DNA from: Ehretia macrophylla
Lineage: Eukaryota > Streptophyta > Magnoliopsida > Boraginales > Ehretiaceae
Assembly: GCA_037974665.1 (NCBI GenBank)
Contig: CM075783.1
Location: 18,384,762 to 18,448,761 of the forward strand
Reading direction: 5' to 3'
DNA: 64,000 nt
Positions 47,261 to 59,858 of this stretch are shown one piece after another. The translations under genes were made by a program, and so were the position numbers. Under the pieces are notes generated by a model, which saw only the letters and a program-made list of their open reading frames with translations, had not been told where the DNA came from and ran no database searches. Within the stretch, counting starts at the first letter, position 1; every line of letters starts with the position of its first letter.

Positions 47261-48819
47261 AAAACTATTGGTATTTGTACCAATTAATGTTGGCACATGC
47301 ATTGAAACATGAAAGTGATAAGTCTCAAGAGATGTGAAAGTTTAATAATTAAATCAACTTGAGATTTATTTTTTGAACCATACTTCTTGTGCACACTATA
47401 TTTTGATCTAATTGAGAAACTAATTTTAATAGTTTGTAAGTGCAGGAATTTAATCTTCCTAGTGACTTTGGATTTAAAGAGAAGTCTCTTTATCCATTCT
47501 TGTACTACATGCACTCATGAAAAAAAAATGCGAAAGGAAAAAAAAGGTGAAAACTGAAAAAAGCTACCTAGACCAGATTGAATGTTTTAGAGTGAAAGCT
47601 ATCAAGTCTAATATTCATGTGAAAATTTTTTGCAATGTGATTAGACGATCAAGTTGTTTGAACAGGTTGTTTTAAATTCTAAATCTTGCAAAGCCTAATT
47701 CTGAGGAATTTCAAGAAAGATCTTTATATAGCTTTCACACACACACATGGTTCAAGTTATAAATTCTTGTGTGATTTAAATATCAAATAAATATGATTTC
47801 TTGTTGATGACATCACAATTAATGTGGATTGTATGTGACATTCATTGTTTTGTGTTTGAGAAATAATTCATAAGTTTGAGTGCTTAAGTGGCTGATTGGT
47901 GAAGTAATATTGCAACATGGACTGAAACAATCTTTTTCAACTAAGCTTGTGCCGAAAGAAAAAAAAATAAGTTTTTTCTTTGATGTCATTTTTGTTTTTT
48001 TGACATGGCAGATATATGTTGACGTTGGTAAGTTGAAAGTTGTGACTATTCAAGAGAGTTTGAGTTCCAATACACTTGTGGCATTATTGCATGTTAATCT
48101 AGGACTCTAGTCATTGAAAAACTCTTTCTTTTATAAAGTTTGCTCATCTAAGGTTTCTTTTGTCTCATACAGATTTTTCTTTCATCTATTTTCTACTCAC
48201 CACTTCATCTTCTTGAGAAATTGGTAGGGCATGTTCTGAAGGGTCAGCATAAAGTAGATATTCAGGGGGAGTCTAGGGCTGAAGGTATGTTGGACCAACT
48301 TCTGCAACAGCTTCTGATGTATTGTTGCAACAGGTGCAGAAACATCAGAGTGAAGTCTATGAGTTGTGCAACGACTTTACTTGATTTCATCTATAAATCC
48401 GTTGTTTGAATGTTCATTTGATTGATAATTATTGCTCTGATACTTTAATGGTTTTGGTATTGCTCTGATATTTTTTCTATGTTTAAATTCTATTACTTTG
48501 CTATGGGTTCATATTTCTGTTTGTTGTTTTATGATATGCTTCTATTACTCTGATACTCTATTCTACAGCTTGGGTTTCTTTTGTCAAAGGGGGAGATGGA
48601 TCTCACAACAATGGTTTGATTTATGCTTTGCTAAATTTTGTGTTATACTATTTTTTTTTATAATCAAATTTGGTACGATGGTTTATAATTGTTTGGTTTA
48701 TGTTTTGAGCTTTGCTCAACTATGAGTTACCTTATTAAGGGGGAGATTGTTTTGATTGCTTATTTTACTGTTAACCACTGCTTGTGAATTTTTGCCAAAA
48801 CAAAGCCAAAGGGGGAGAT
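47261..48819 (+). other. Non-coding 3' region with repeated purine tracts, unit 1
   Basis: No convincing frame. Three polypurine-tract-like sequences occur: AAAGGGGGAGAT at 48586-48597, TTAAGGGGGAGATTGTT at 48735-48751, and AAAGGGGGAGAT at 48808-48819 directly before LTR b. Multiple tracts of this kind are known from SIRE-type elements, where an extra 3' region also occurs. Confidence 0.7.
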
Positions 48820-49717
48820 TGTTAGGATTTGATTTTTATTTTATTATTGGAGATTGTTAGGATCTGATTTTTATTTTATTATTGTTGGTTGTGTTTTGCA
48901 AAAATGTGGATATTGCGTGTGGTAGTGTGATATTGCAGGCATCTTTGAAGCAGTCGAAATTAGGAGAGCTTTCAGTTCTGATGAGTTCTATTCTTAGCAG
49001 TATTCTTGAAGAGTCCATGTGCTTATGAAGATATCTTGGAGATAAAGTGATAATGTGATAAAGTCAAGATTATCAAGAACTCTTGAGGTAATTGGATTAT
49101 CTTGAAGACTCTTCTACCTATACTCAACATCTGCAGCAAATCTTATAAAATATGCGACTTATTTCTCAGTTGGATAGCAGCGAGCAGTAAGCGAAAAAGA
49201 TATAGCAGAATCGTGAAATAGCTATAGGTTGTCTGTGTCAAGTCGTGTTGCAATATGCTGTGTAACAAAGTTTGCTGAATGTTTTAATTAGTGTTGCAAC
49301 ATAGTCTGTTTTGAGTCATATGTATTGATCAATCCATCCAGAGTTTGAAAACTCTTTTTATTATGTTTTAGTATACATTCTTCGGGAGAAGAATGTGTGT
49401 TCTCGGGAGAGAACTTTTGTAAATCGAGGGGAGCTCGCCAAACTAGAGAATCTATTAAGGGAGTCTTACACCTAGACGGCAAAGGTTAAGAGGGAGTCTT
49501 CAATTGCGTAAGTTTCCATTGGTGTCTGTAATCACTTGAAACTTAGTGGATTGGTTTGTTGGAAAAGGGATGGCCGCGTGGATGTAGACCAAGTTGGTTG
49601 AACCACGTTAAAATTTATGTGTTCTTACTTTTGTTGCAACAAATTTACTTTTCTGCAAATTTCACTTAGTTGATTTGATTAATTGTTAAATTGATTTAAG
49701 AGGCCAGAAATCCAACA
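48820..49717 (+). repeat. Copia array LTR b (shared middle LTR)
   Basis: 898 bp, starts TGTTAGGATTTGATTTTTA and ends GAAATCCAACA. It serves as 3' LTR of unit 1 and 5' LTR of unit 2. Confidence 0.92.
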
Positions 49718-49794
49718 AGTGGCATCAAGAGTAGGTTACTGAACTAACTCAGTTAGATATTTGGGAAAGTTTTTTTTCTGGCTGTTTTGCAGAT

Positions 49795-51950
49795 ATAGAC
49801 ACATTTCGGGATGGAAGTTCAATTACCAAACCACCACTATTGGATGGATCAAACTACTCATATTGGGAGGCTCGAATGAGAACATTTATCAAATCCATTA
49901 ATGAAAAAGCTTGGAGGGCAGCTGTCATAGGATGGGCGCATCCTACAATGAAGAATGATAAAGGAATTGATGTGCCGAAAAATGAGGATCAATGGACCGC
50001 AAATGAAGATCGTTTGGCTAACAATAATTCTAAGGCTTTAAATTCAATTTTTAATGTTGTAGATCTAAATCAATTTAAATTGATTTCAACTTGTGAAACT
50101 GATAAAGATGCTTGGACTATTTTACAGACTGCATGTGAAGGAACAACAATTGTCAAAGTGTCTAAGCTTCAAATTGTTGCAACAAGATTTGAGGAATTGA
50201 AGATGTAAGAGGATGAGACTCTTGCTAATTTTAATGGCAGGTTGTGTGACATTACAAATAAGGCGTTTGCACTAGGTGAAAAATATTCAGATTCAAAGCT
50301 TGTGAGGTAGGAGTTACGATCTCTTCCCGAAAGATTCGCCATCAAGGTTGCTGCAATTGAAGAAGCAAAAAATGTTGATGACATGAAGCTGGATGAACTT
50401 ATGGGTTCACTCCAAACATTTGAGATGAAGTTCAAACAAAAAAGAAAAGAGAAAAACATTGCATTCCAAGCTGAAGTTCAAAGTAAAGATGATCAAAGCT
50501 CTTACTATGATGAAGATGCAGAAATTAATGAATCTTTAGCATTGCTCACGAAAAATTTCAACAAAGTGCTGAAAAAATGAAAGAAGCAGAGAAGTAGATA
50601 TAGGCCAGCAACTTTTGAAAGGAAGCAGACTGTTACAACAAATCCTGAGACATTCAGAAGGCAAAATGGAAAACTGTTCGAGGAGAAAAAGAAAAAAGGC
50701 ATTCAGTACAGGGAGTGTGAAGGATTTGGTCATATACAAGCTGAATGTGCAAATACCTTGAAGAAAAATAACAGAGCGATGAACACCACTTGGAGTGACG
50801 AAGATTCAGATGATGTTTCTGAAGGTGATGAAGGATTTACCAGCAACTATGTTGCATTCACTGTTACAACATGACAGAATGGCAGAAAGACTGTTTCAGC
50901 TAATGTCACACCATCTGTTGCAACAACGTCCACAACAGAACATGTGTTATCAGATGACAGTAGCACAAATTCTGACAGAGAGTGACGATGATCTGGATGA
51001 AGAAGGAATCATGAAAGCATACAAGGAGATGTATGAAAAATGGCTGATTGTATGCAAGAGGAATCAGGAGCTTGAGGAAAAAATCAATGGATTGGAGGAA
51101 CAAAAAGTTGATTTGACCAAATAAATGAGAAACTACCAGATCCAAGCAGCCGAGGGTCAACAGAAGATTGAAGAGTTGCAACTGGAGTTGAAACAAACTC
51201 AGCGGAATGTGAAGATACTTAATTCAGGAACTTTAAAGCTTGATCATATGTTGTCAATTCAAAAGCCAAATGGAGATCACATTGGGCTAGGTTACCAAGG
51301 AGGTGCATCAATTGGAAAAACTATCTTTGTCAAAGAATCTAAAGAGCCGAAGCTGGAACTGCCTGCTGCAACATCTCTTGCGACAAAGACAAAAATTTCA
51401 GAAGTAAAGCAAATGAGATTTGTTCCAATCTGTTACTACTGCGGCGTTCCTGGACACATCAGGCCACGATGCTATAGGTATATTGATGATCTAAAAAGAG
51501 GTATATTTGTCAATCCCTTCTTTTATGATAAGCCTAGGAAATCACCAAAGATAAGAGTTGATTTGTCGCATCAGAACTTGAAACAGATCTGGGTAAGAAA
51601 ATCTGACACATGTGATGCATCCAAAAATTTGTGTTTAAGGTTAAAAATAGGAAAAAGTTGCAACATAAGGAAGGTTGTTAGAATAAAAAATGGTCATGGT
51701 AGGGAATCTGAGAACTTTACATTTTCTGAATTTTGCACTGCACAATAAATATCACATGAGTTTTCAACACAAAAAAAAGGAAAAAAATGGTGTAGTTGAA
51801 ACAAAAAGGATTGTTCTAGAATATGTTGCAACAGAACATCAACTAGCAGACATTTTTACTAAGGCATTTAACTCTGTGAGATTTGAAGGTAAAAAAAAAC
51901 TATTGGTATTTGTACCAATTAATGTTGGCACATGCATTGAAACATGAAAG
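49795..51950 (+). pseudogene. gag region and RNase H tail, copia unit 2
   Basis: Same order as unit 1: gag core from 49795, acidic/coiled-coil region near 50960-51220, knuckle GVPGHIRPRCY near 51450, and RNase H tail ATEHQLADIFTKAF near 51850. Nearly identical to unit 1. Fossil with a few breaks, some shared with unit 1, which suggests the parent copy was already defective. Confidence 0.85.
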
Positions 51951-53459
51951 TGATAAGTCTCAAGAGATGTGAAAGTTTAATAATTAAATCAACTTGAGAT
52001 TTATATTTTGAACCATACTTCTTTTGCACACTATATTTTGATCTGATTGAGAATCTGATTTTAATGGTTTGTAAGTGCATGAATTTAATCTTCTTAGTGA
52101 CTTTGGATTTAAAGAGAAGTCTCTTTGTCCATTCTTGTACTACAATCACTCATGAAAAGAAAAAAAAAATGCGAAAGGAAAAAAAAAGGTGAAAACTGTA
52201 AAAAGCTACCTAGACCATATTGAATGTTCTAGAGTGAAAGCTATCAAGTCTAATATTCATATGAAAAATTTTTGCAATGTGATTAGACGATCAGGTTGTT
52301 TGAACAGGTTGTTTTAAATTCTAAATCTTGCAAAGCCTGATTCTAAGGAATTTCAAGAAAGATCTTTATATAGCTTTCACACACACACATAGTTCAAGTT
52401 ATAAATTCTTGTGTGATTTAAGTATTGAATAAATATGATTTCTTGTTGATGACATCACAATTAATGTGGATTGTATGTGACATTCATTGTTTTGTGTTTG
52501 AGAAATAATTCATAAGTTTGAGTGCTTAAGTGGCTGATTGGTGAAGTAATATTGCAACATGGATTGAAATAATATTTTTCAACTAAGCTTGTGCCGAAAG
52601 AAAAAAATAAGTTTTTTCTTTGATGTCATTTCTATTTTTTTGACTTGGCAGATATATGTTGACGTTGGTAAGTTGAAAGTTGTGACTATTCAAGAGAATT
52701 TGAGTTCCAATACACTTGTGACATTATTGCATGTTAATCTAGGACTCTAGTCATTGAAAAACTCTTTCTTTTATAAAGTTTGCTCATCTAAGGTTTCTTT
52801 TGTCTCATACAAATTTTTCTCTCATCTATTTTCTACTCACCACTTCATCTTCTTGAGAAATTGGTAGGGCATTGTTCTGAAGGGTCAACATAAAGTAGAT
52901 ATTCAGGGGGAGTCTAGAGCTGAAGGTATGTTGGACCAACTTCTGCAACAGCTTCTGATGTATTGATGCAATAGGTGCAGAAACATCAGAGTGAAGTCTA
53001 TGAGTTGTGCAATGACTTTACTTGATTTCATCTATAAATCCGCTGTTTGAATGTTTATTTGATTGATAATTATTGCTCTGATACTTTAATGGTTTTGGTA
53101 TTGCTCTGATATTTTTGCTATGTTTAAATTCTACTACTTTGTTCTGGGTTCATATTTCTGTTTGTTGTTTTATGATATACTTCTATTACTCTGATACTCT
53201 ATTCTACAGCTTGGGTTTCTTTTGTCAAAGGGGGAGATGGATCCCACAACAATGGTTTGATTTATGCTTTGCTAAATTTTGTGTTACACTATTTTTTTTA
53301 TAATCAAATTTGGTACGGTGGTTTATAGTTGTTTGGTTTATGTTTTGAGCTTTGCTCAACTATGAGTTACCTTACTAAGGGGGAGATTGTTTTCATTGCT
53401 TATTTTACTGTTAACCATTGCTTGTGAATTTTTGCCAAAACAAAGCCAAAGAGGGAGAT
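51951..53459 (+). other. Non-coding 3' region with repeated purine tracts, unit 2
   Basis: Counterpart of 47261-48819, with tracts near 53227-53238, 53375-53391 and 53448-53459 before LTR c. Confidence 0.75.
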
Positions 53460-54357
53460 TGTTAGGATTTGATTTTTATTTTATTATTGGAGATTGTTAG
53501 GATCTGATTTTTATTTTATTATTATTGGCTGTGTTTTACAAAAATGTGGATATTGCGTGTGGTAGTGTGATATTGCAGGCATCTTTGAAGCAGTCGAAAT
53601 TAGGAAAGCTTTCAGTTCTGATGAGTTCTATTCCTAGCAGTATTCTTGAAGAGTCTATGTGCTTATGAAGATATCTTTGAGATAAAGTAATAATGTGATA
53701 AAGTCAAGATTATCAAGAACTCTTGAGCTAATTGGATTATCTTGAAGACTCTTCTACCTATACTCAACATCTGCAACAAATCTTATAAAATATACGACTT
53801 ATTTCTCAATTGGATAGTAGCGAGTAGTAAGCGAAAAAGATATAGCAGAATCGTGAAATAGCTATAGACTGTCTGTGTCAAGTCGTGTTGCAACATGCTG
53901 TGTAACAGAGTTTGCTGAATGTTTTAATTAGTGTTGCAACATAGTCTGTTTTGAGTCATATGTATTGATCAATCCATTTAGAGTTTGAAGACTCTTTTTA
54001 TTATGTTTTAGTATACATTCTTCGGGAGAAGAAGGTGTGTTTTCTAGAGAGAACTTTTGTAAGTCGAGGGGAGCTCGCCAAACTAGAGAATCTACTAAGG
54101 GAGTCTTACACCTAGGCGGCAAGGGTTAAGAGGGAGTCTTCAATTGCGTAAGTTTCCATTGGTGTCTGTAATATCTTGAAACTTAGCGGATTGGTTTGTT
54201 GGCCAAGGGATGGCCGCGTGGATGTAGACCAAGTTGGTTGAACCACGTTAAAATTTATGTGTTCTTACTTTTGTTGCAACAAATTTACTTTTCTGCAAAT
54301 TTCACTTAGTTGATTTGATTAATTGTTAAATTGATTTAAGAGGCCAGAAATCTAACA
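53460..54357 (+). repeat. Copia array LTR c
   Basis: 898 bp, starts TGTTAGGATTTGATTTTTA and ends GAAATCTAACA, followed by the TSD TGAAC and host DNA with no primer site. Confidence 0.92.
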
Positions 54358-54623
54358 TGAACTTTAAAAGATATGACCAAATGCCATCTGCACTCCAAAA
54401 GATTATCTATTCTATTTTTTACATATCACAGGCAGTTGAAATGCATTGTTTTTCTTTTTCTTTTGTTTTTTTTTAATTTTTTGCGCTAAGCAAGCAAGTA
54501 CTTAATTCATTTTCAAAAGCTTTAGAAAGAGAACAAAACCAACATAAGTCGATTGCAAAAAAAAGACAAAATAACTAGTCTAAGCTAACATGTCCCTATC
54601 CAAGTTTCACGTGTTACATATCA

Positions 54624-55023
54624 TTTAGGCTCTATTTAGGCTAACTGTGAAATTTCAACTTTTGAGCTGTAAAACTTTTAGAGTAGAATTTTTGTTTAAA
54701 TTGTTGTTGAAAAAAAGCTGTTGATAGTTTGGCTTGTGTTAGGCAACATTGAGCTTTTAATATTTTGAGGATAATATTGAAACTTTAAAAAATATGGAGG
54801 GGTATATTTGAGAAAAAAAAAAAGCTTCCGGCATTATGTAAAATAGTTTTGCAAAAGCCGTTTTTTAAAAGCTCTAATTTGGAGCTTCTCATTTTTTAGC
54901 TTTTTTAAGCTTCAACTTTTACCTAAAAATACTTTCAAAAATAGGTCAAACAAGTTATTTTATCTTCTAAACTCACAAAAAGTGTTTTTAAGTATCTAAA
55001 AGTTAGGCTAAACAGAATCTTAG
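54624..55023. mobile_element. hAT-like miniature element
   Basis: About 400 bp. The left end TTAGGCTCTATTTAGGCTAA and the inverted right end TAAGATTCTGTTTAGCCTAA agree at most positions. The interior has the AAAAGCTCTAATTTGGAGCTTC hairpin-type words common in plant hAT miniature elements whose ends read like GGCCTGTTTGGxxxAA. No 8-bp TSD was found. Confidence 0.5.
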
Positions 55024-55029
55024 TTCCCA

Positions 55030-56195
55030 AGAATAGACATACCAGGGACCAACCAAACGGCACAGGATTTTAGAGATGGCTTTTACGGGTTTAAGAGGTC
55101 GCTCTGATTGCTTTTTTAGTGTTATACTTTGCCATGCATACCATTTAGTTCTCACACCGATTAGTGTCTGGCCCTAAATACTATTTTTTTTGCTAATCCG
55201 GTTTCATGTTTTTTGAAACTAAGTTATTCCTGAAACAATTCTTTAAATCCCTTTTTACCACTAATTGTTTTAAATACAAGATTATATGTGTAAAATTATA
55301 TTTTTGAGACATGACTTAGTCATAAATTAGATATTGAATTTGATCTTAGAAAGACACATAATGAGATGTGCTCATTCTCAAGTCACTTTGTAAATCTAAC
55401 CGGAGTTTATACTTAATCCATTTGACCTAATAACCTTTATATGTAGTTCTTCAGTTACGATGGATGCATGGTGACGAGTTCATGGAATATTTCAAGAAGA
55501 GCATCAACGTGATTATATTTATTTTATAAGCTTAGGCATACCAAGATTTCTACTGATCTATAACCAACCTGTGGGTGATGTCATGGAAACAATATGATGC
55601 TGATTGAGGTGCAATTATTTTAATTGATGGCACTAATACTTGTAAGGGGCGAATGACTGAGGAATAACAACAATAAAGAGTCTAATTTGAGGAATATAGT
55701 CTACTTAAGTAAGTAATTTGTTTGAAATACTATTCATGTATGTATTTTTGTATGAGCATCTTTTTAATTTAGATGATAATTTAAGAGGACAAATGTTAGT
55801 AATGGCTTTATGGAAGTCTAACATTTATAAGTCAAGGCCTAATAAAGGTTGAATTTTGTAAAGCACTTTATGAATGTCTTTAATGTGTAGGAATTGAATT
55901 TTGAATGATTAATAATCTAATACTATTTGTAATTGGATAAATACATCTAATATTATTTTTCTAGTATACAATTTTTAGATATGTTTTGATGGTCAATTTT
56001 TTATAAAAGATAGGTAATTTTAGTGGATAAATTTTAATCATACTTTTTTTTTTGGCTATGTAATTTTAGTGCATTTCTTTTTTTTTTGGGCTAAAGATCC
56101 TGTTAAGCGATAATGAATTTTATTTCATGAAGAAGAAACAAGACCAATTTCATAAATTAAATTGGTAAACTTTAATTTACATAATCTTATGTTAT
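55030..56195. other. AT-rich intergenic DNA, nothing recognised
   Basis: No domain-bearing frame, RNA gene or paired repeat was seen. Several T-rich runs occur (56044-56090). Confidence 0.5.
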
Positions 56196-56199
56196 TTAT

Positions 56200-57041
56200 G
56201 CTCTTCTTGAATGCTTGATCCCTCAAAGCGCTTTGTGCTCCCCCATTCGCTAGCTCATGACTTCTTTGATTGGTCTCTCGCCTTTAATGGATTCTTATGT
56301 AAAAAAGCTTGGGAATATGTGAGTGAAAAAGGCCTCCATGTCAATTGGCACTCTATTGTCTGGTACTCTCACAACATCCCTAGGCACAATTTCATCACCT
56401 GGCTTGCATGCCTCAATTGTTTTGCTACTAGAAATTGTTTTCTCTGTTGGGGTAGCAGCAACCATGCCCACTGCATCTTCTGCCACCAAGCTTTGGAGAC
56501 AAGAGATCATTTCTTCTTCGAATGTTGATTCACCAAGCATATTTGGAAGAGAAGTTTGATGTTTATCCTTATTGACGCTCCTATTTTTACTTTTGATGAT
56601 ATCATTAAACTCGACTCTTCTCATGCAGATGGTAACAACGTTAAGGAGTACCTCTTCTGGCTGATTCTGGGTGCATCTATCTACCACATCTGGACTGAGA
56701 GGAACAAAAAGGAACATAAGGCTCTTTAGAGATGAGGCATCAATCGAGGAGGAGATTCTCATGTGCATCCGTAAAGAAGTGGCTTTGAAAGCCCAAGTTA
56801 GAAGCCCCATTAAGATGATTTCCCTTAACCGTTATTTCTTACATAGAGCTTGTATTGTCTCCCATTAGTTTTGATCCTATGTGGACTTGAGTGATTTTGT
56901 GGCTTTGTTGTTGTTTTCTTGCCGCTTCCATGAGTTGTGATGATTTTGTACCTCGTGGACTTGGCTTTTGATGTATTTTCTTTACACTTGCTTTTTTTTT
57001 TCCTAATAAATTTTTTCTACAGATTTAGCAAAAAAAAAAAT
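56200..57041 (+). mobile_element. 5'-truncated L1-type LINE, 3' end with poly(A)
   Basis: The frame from 56211 encodes the reverse-transcriptase zinc-binding domain found at the C-terminus of plant L1 ORF2: CKKAWEYVSEKG, IVWYSHNIPRHNFITWLACL, then CIFCHQALETRDHFFFEC. A stop interrupts at 56526. The same frame continues FTKHIWKRSLMFI, and further C-terminal sequence ends near 56868. A 160-bp T/G-rich 3' UTR and an A-run (57031-57041) follow. This is what target-primed reverse transcription leaves. No TSD was identified. Confidence 0.75.
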
Positions 57042-57153
57042 TGACTTAAATACGAAACATGACATGATGATCACATTTGACTTTTATGAAAGGTTTGGTT
57101 GTTTAAATGATTTTTTCATATTTGAATTCATATAATTGAAATAAGATTCTTTC

Positions 57154-57171
57154 TTGTGTGTGTGTGTGTTT
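57154..57171 (+). repeat. (TG)n microsatellite
   Basis: About eight TG units near the left side of the next LTR-like block. Confidence 0.85.
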
Positions 57172-57199
57172 GAAGGTTTTTAGTATGTATCCAAGAACA

Positions 57200-58556
57200 C
57201 AGGAAAACATAAAAGATAAAAGGGTTTGGTTACTATTCACATGAACACTAACCGAATGTACCTATTCTTTTATTTAATTTACAAGCTTGATTTTGAGCTT
57301 TTAAAAATAGTATGAATATAATTTCGAATGGTTTCATAGCTTTAAAGATCCAAACAAAATTTGGATTTTGAACTTAAACTAATAAGTTGTGGCCTTGACA
57401 TTGCATATTCATGTATGGGTTTAAATGTATTAAATGTTTTTGAAAACTCAAAAAGTAAAACATTAGGACAATAATACTTATAAAACTTAAAGTAGGATGC
57501 ATTATGAAAAGAGTTTACACTAGAATTAATGTTGCATACATTCTTTCATTAACGAATGCATACATGAATAATTTAAAACTCGAGATTTGGCAAGGGCTAT
57601 AAAATTATCACTCTTATTGGCTATGAATAAATTTCAATAGTTATGACCCTTATTTGTTAAGGATAAATTTCAATAGTTATGACCCTTATGGCCAGGAGAT
57701 AAATGCCAGTAATTGTAACCCTTGTTGGCTAAGAATAAATACTAATATTCCTGAGTCTATGGCGGGAAATAAATGCCCCAGTACTTCTGATTCTATGGCG
57801 GAGAATAAGTGTCAATACTTTGCCTCTATGGCAGAGGATAAAATGTGTATAGTTCTAACTCTATGATGGAGAACAATCGAAGGTGCTACCCTTAGTAGCC
57901 ACAACTACCTACTTTGACTTGTGTATTTGTTTGACTATGATTTTTTGCATTATGAATTCTTGGCATATGAACTTAGTTTGACATGAACTTTTATGAATAT
58001 GGGTATGAAAATATTATGATTTTTGCATGAACGTCATTGTTTTCGAATCTACAATATTTGTGAACTATAATAATTTATTTGACATATATGAATATTTTAG
58101 AAGTACCAAGTGATTTTCTTGAAAATCGTCACTTATTGAGATTTGTATCTCATTTTTTGTAAAAATATTTTCTTTGCAGAGGGTGAAAACTAGGCCTTTT
58201 GGATTTGGCTTGAGGTTGAAACTGCCTCGACAAATAAAATTAGTTACAACCCTTTGGATATTTTAGATAGGAATAAGTTGATATATATCTTCTAAACCTA
58301 TGGATTTAATTTTTTATTTTGGTTTAAGACTTTGGAAAAAGTTATGTCTTTTTAGATTATTATTTCTTAGTTGGAGACTTAAACTCTGTAGCATGATGAT
58401 GATTTAGATACTTTGATGGCTTGCGCCAATTTATTATTTTGGTTTTCATATGACGTCAGTTTAGTGCCTTATGTATTGATCGAGGAAAGACGTTCTTTAT
58501 TAGTGCGCTGGAGTTACATTCCTGATATAACGCCTACTTGAATTTCTGGGGTGTGG
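57200..58556 (+). mobile_element. Decayed gypsy-type solo LTR (plus orientation)
   Basis: Ends with TTCTGGGGTGTGGCA at about 58556, preceded by the TTTAGTGCCTTATGTATTGA and TTAGTGCGCTGGAGTTACAT segments. It shares long-range similarity with the minus-strand block at 60120-61400 (AACTCGAGATTTGG, TGACTTGTGTAT, TTTTCGAATCT). No gag or primer site follows. The 5' end is unresolved. Confidence 0.5.
57595..57870 (+). repeat. Degenerate 35-45-bp tandem repeats in the plus-strand LTR
   Basis: About six units around GGATAAATTTCAATAGTTAT and CCCTTATTGGCTAAGAAT. The last units shift to CTATGGCGGAGAATAA. Related units occur inverted at 60815-60985. Confidence 0.75.
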
Positions 58557-59302
58557 CAATTATATTTTTAAGAGTCATATCATTTTACTGTTTAGTAAAA
58601 GGCATAAATGAAATTATCAACATGCTACTAATCATCATGTTAAAAACTTTGTGCATAAAGATAAAATAGAAATAAATCTAAATAAACCCATAAATAAGTT
58701 GTAATTATTTTTGAGAGTTGATTATTCCTTCCTCACATTTTGTCACAAAAAAAAAAAAGATAACCTTCTTTATTTTTTGGCAATTGTAGGTGTTACAAGG
58801 GTATAACCAAGAGATAATCTTTTGGACATGCATGGAGGGTGTGACTTTTGACACCACCCTGTCCATCCCTTTGAAGACGTTTAAGAGAAAAACACTATCT
58901 TTACAAATAAGTAAACTTATATATCTTATATGAGTTTGGGACAAGTATCTTTCAATTGGAACAAGTAATGGTAAACACAGAAGTTTCTCATAAGAATCAA
59001 CCAACATGGAATTATCTCTTCATTCAACAGGGGAAAAAAAAAACTGAGGTACAAAATGGATCTCTTCAATGAAGATTGATAATATCTACTAATAAATATC
59101 CTTATTGAGAAAAAGAAAATCAAGAAAGAGCAAGTGCTACAAACTTAATCAATTTCATGAGTTTTCAGATCATTCATTATAAATTTGAGATTCATTTACC
59201 TTTATCCGAAAGTAAATCTTCACTGTGCAATTCTAGATTTGATTTCTTACGAAAGTTCAAATTTTGTTTAAACATTTTCTACCAATAACTTATTTTACGT
59301 CA
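58557..59302. other. AT-rich spacer, nothing recognised
   Basis: No gene or paired repeat was seen. A-runs lie at 58747 and 59034. Confidence 0.45.
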
Positions 59303-59311
59303 AATAAATAG

Positions 59312-59858
59312 GGGAAAATTCGACATGTAGTCCCTATAGTTACCAAAATATTTCGATTTGGTCCCTATTGTTTGATTTTACCCTATTTGGTTAATATTGT
59401 TTTCCTCAAAATTTTCATTTCATCCCTGTTGTTTAAATTTTTTCAATTTTTCCCCTATTATTTTTTAAAAAGTTTCAATTTCATCCCTATTTTTCTAAAT
59501 TTTTTTAATTTCCTCCATATTATTTTCTTAAAAGTTTTAATTTCGTCCCTGTTATTTTTCTAAAGTTTCAAATTAGTCTCTATTATCAAGGACTAAATTG
59601 AAATTTTGTTAGAAATAATAGAGGCGAACTTTATTTTTTTTAGAAAATAATAGGAACTAAATTGACTAATTTTGAACAATAAGAACTAAGTTGAAACTTT
59701 AGGGAAACAACATGGATGAAATTAAAATATTTTAAAAATAATAGGGATAAAATTAAAACTTTTAAAGAAACAATCAAGACTAAATTAAAAAAATTTAAAT
59801 AATAAAAATTAAATTGAGACATCTTGAAAACAATATGGACTAAATATGACAATTCCCC
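59312..59858. mobile_element. Foldback miniature element with 9-bp TSD
   Basis: About 547 bp. The left half is built of repeats like TTTCAATTTCATCCCTATT and the right half of their complement (AATAGGGATAAAATTAAAAC), so the whole can fold into one long hairpin. Ends are GGGAAAATTCGACAT and, inverted, GGGGAATTGTCATAT. AATAAATAG occurs on both sides (59303-59311 and 59859-59867). A 9-bp TSD suggests a Mutator-type transposase acted on it. Confidence 0.7.

Larger units (their letters stand above)
44181..54357 (+). mobile_element. Tandem Ty1/copia array, three LTRs and two internal regions
   Basis: Layout: LTR a (44181-45080), internal 1, LTR b (48820-49717), internal 2, LTR c (53460-54357). LTR plus internal is 4,639 bp in unit 1 and 4,640 bp in unit 2. 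The 5 bp on both outer sides are identical (TGAAC, 44176-44180 and 54358-54362). Each internal region starts with a primer-site-like TGGCATCAAGAG, carries a SIRE/Maximus-like gag with zinc knuckles and a short RNase H tail, and ends with repeated GGGGGAGAT tracts. No protease, integrase or RT domain is seen in either unit, so it is non-autonomous. A few breaks per unit; units differ by a few percent by eye. Confidence 0.92.

Noticed and set aside
56295-56810. Minus-strand frame of 171 codons opposite the LINE tail
   Set aside because: The plus strand has clear zinc-binding RT-domain motifs, so the antisense frame is a shadow.
58705-59123. Minus-strand frames with F- and K-runs
   Set aside because: Driven by poly(A)/poly(T) runs; no domain.
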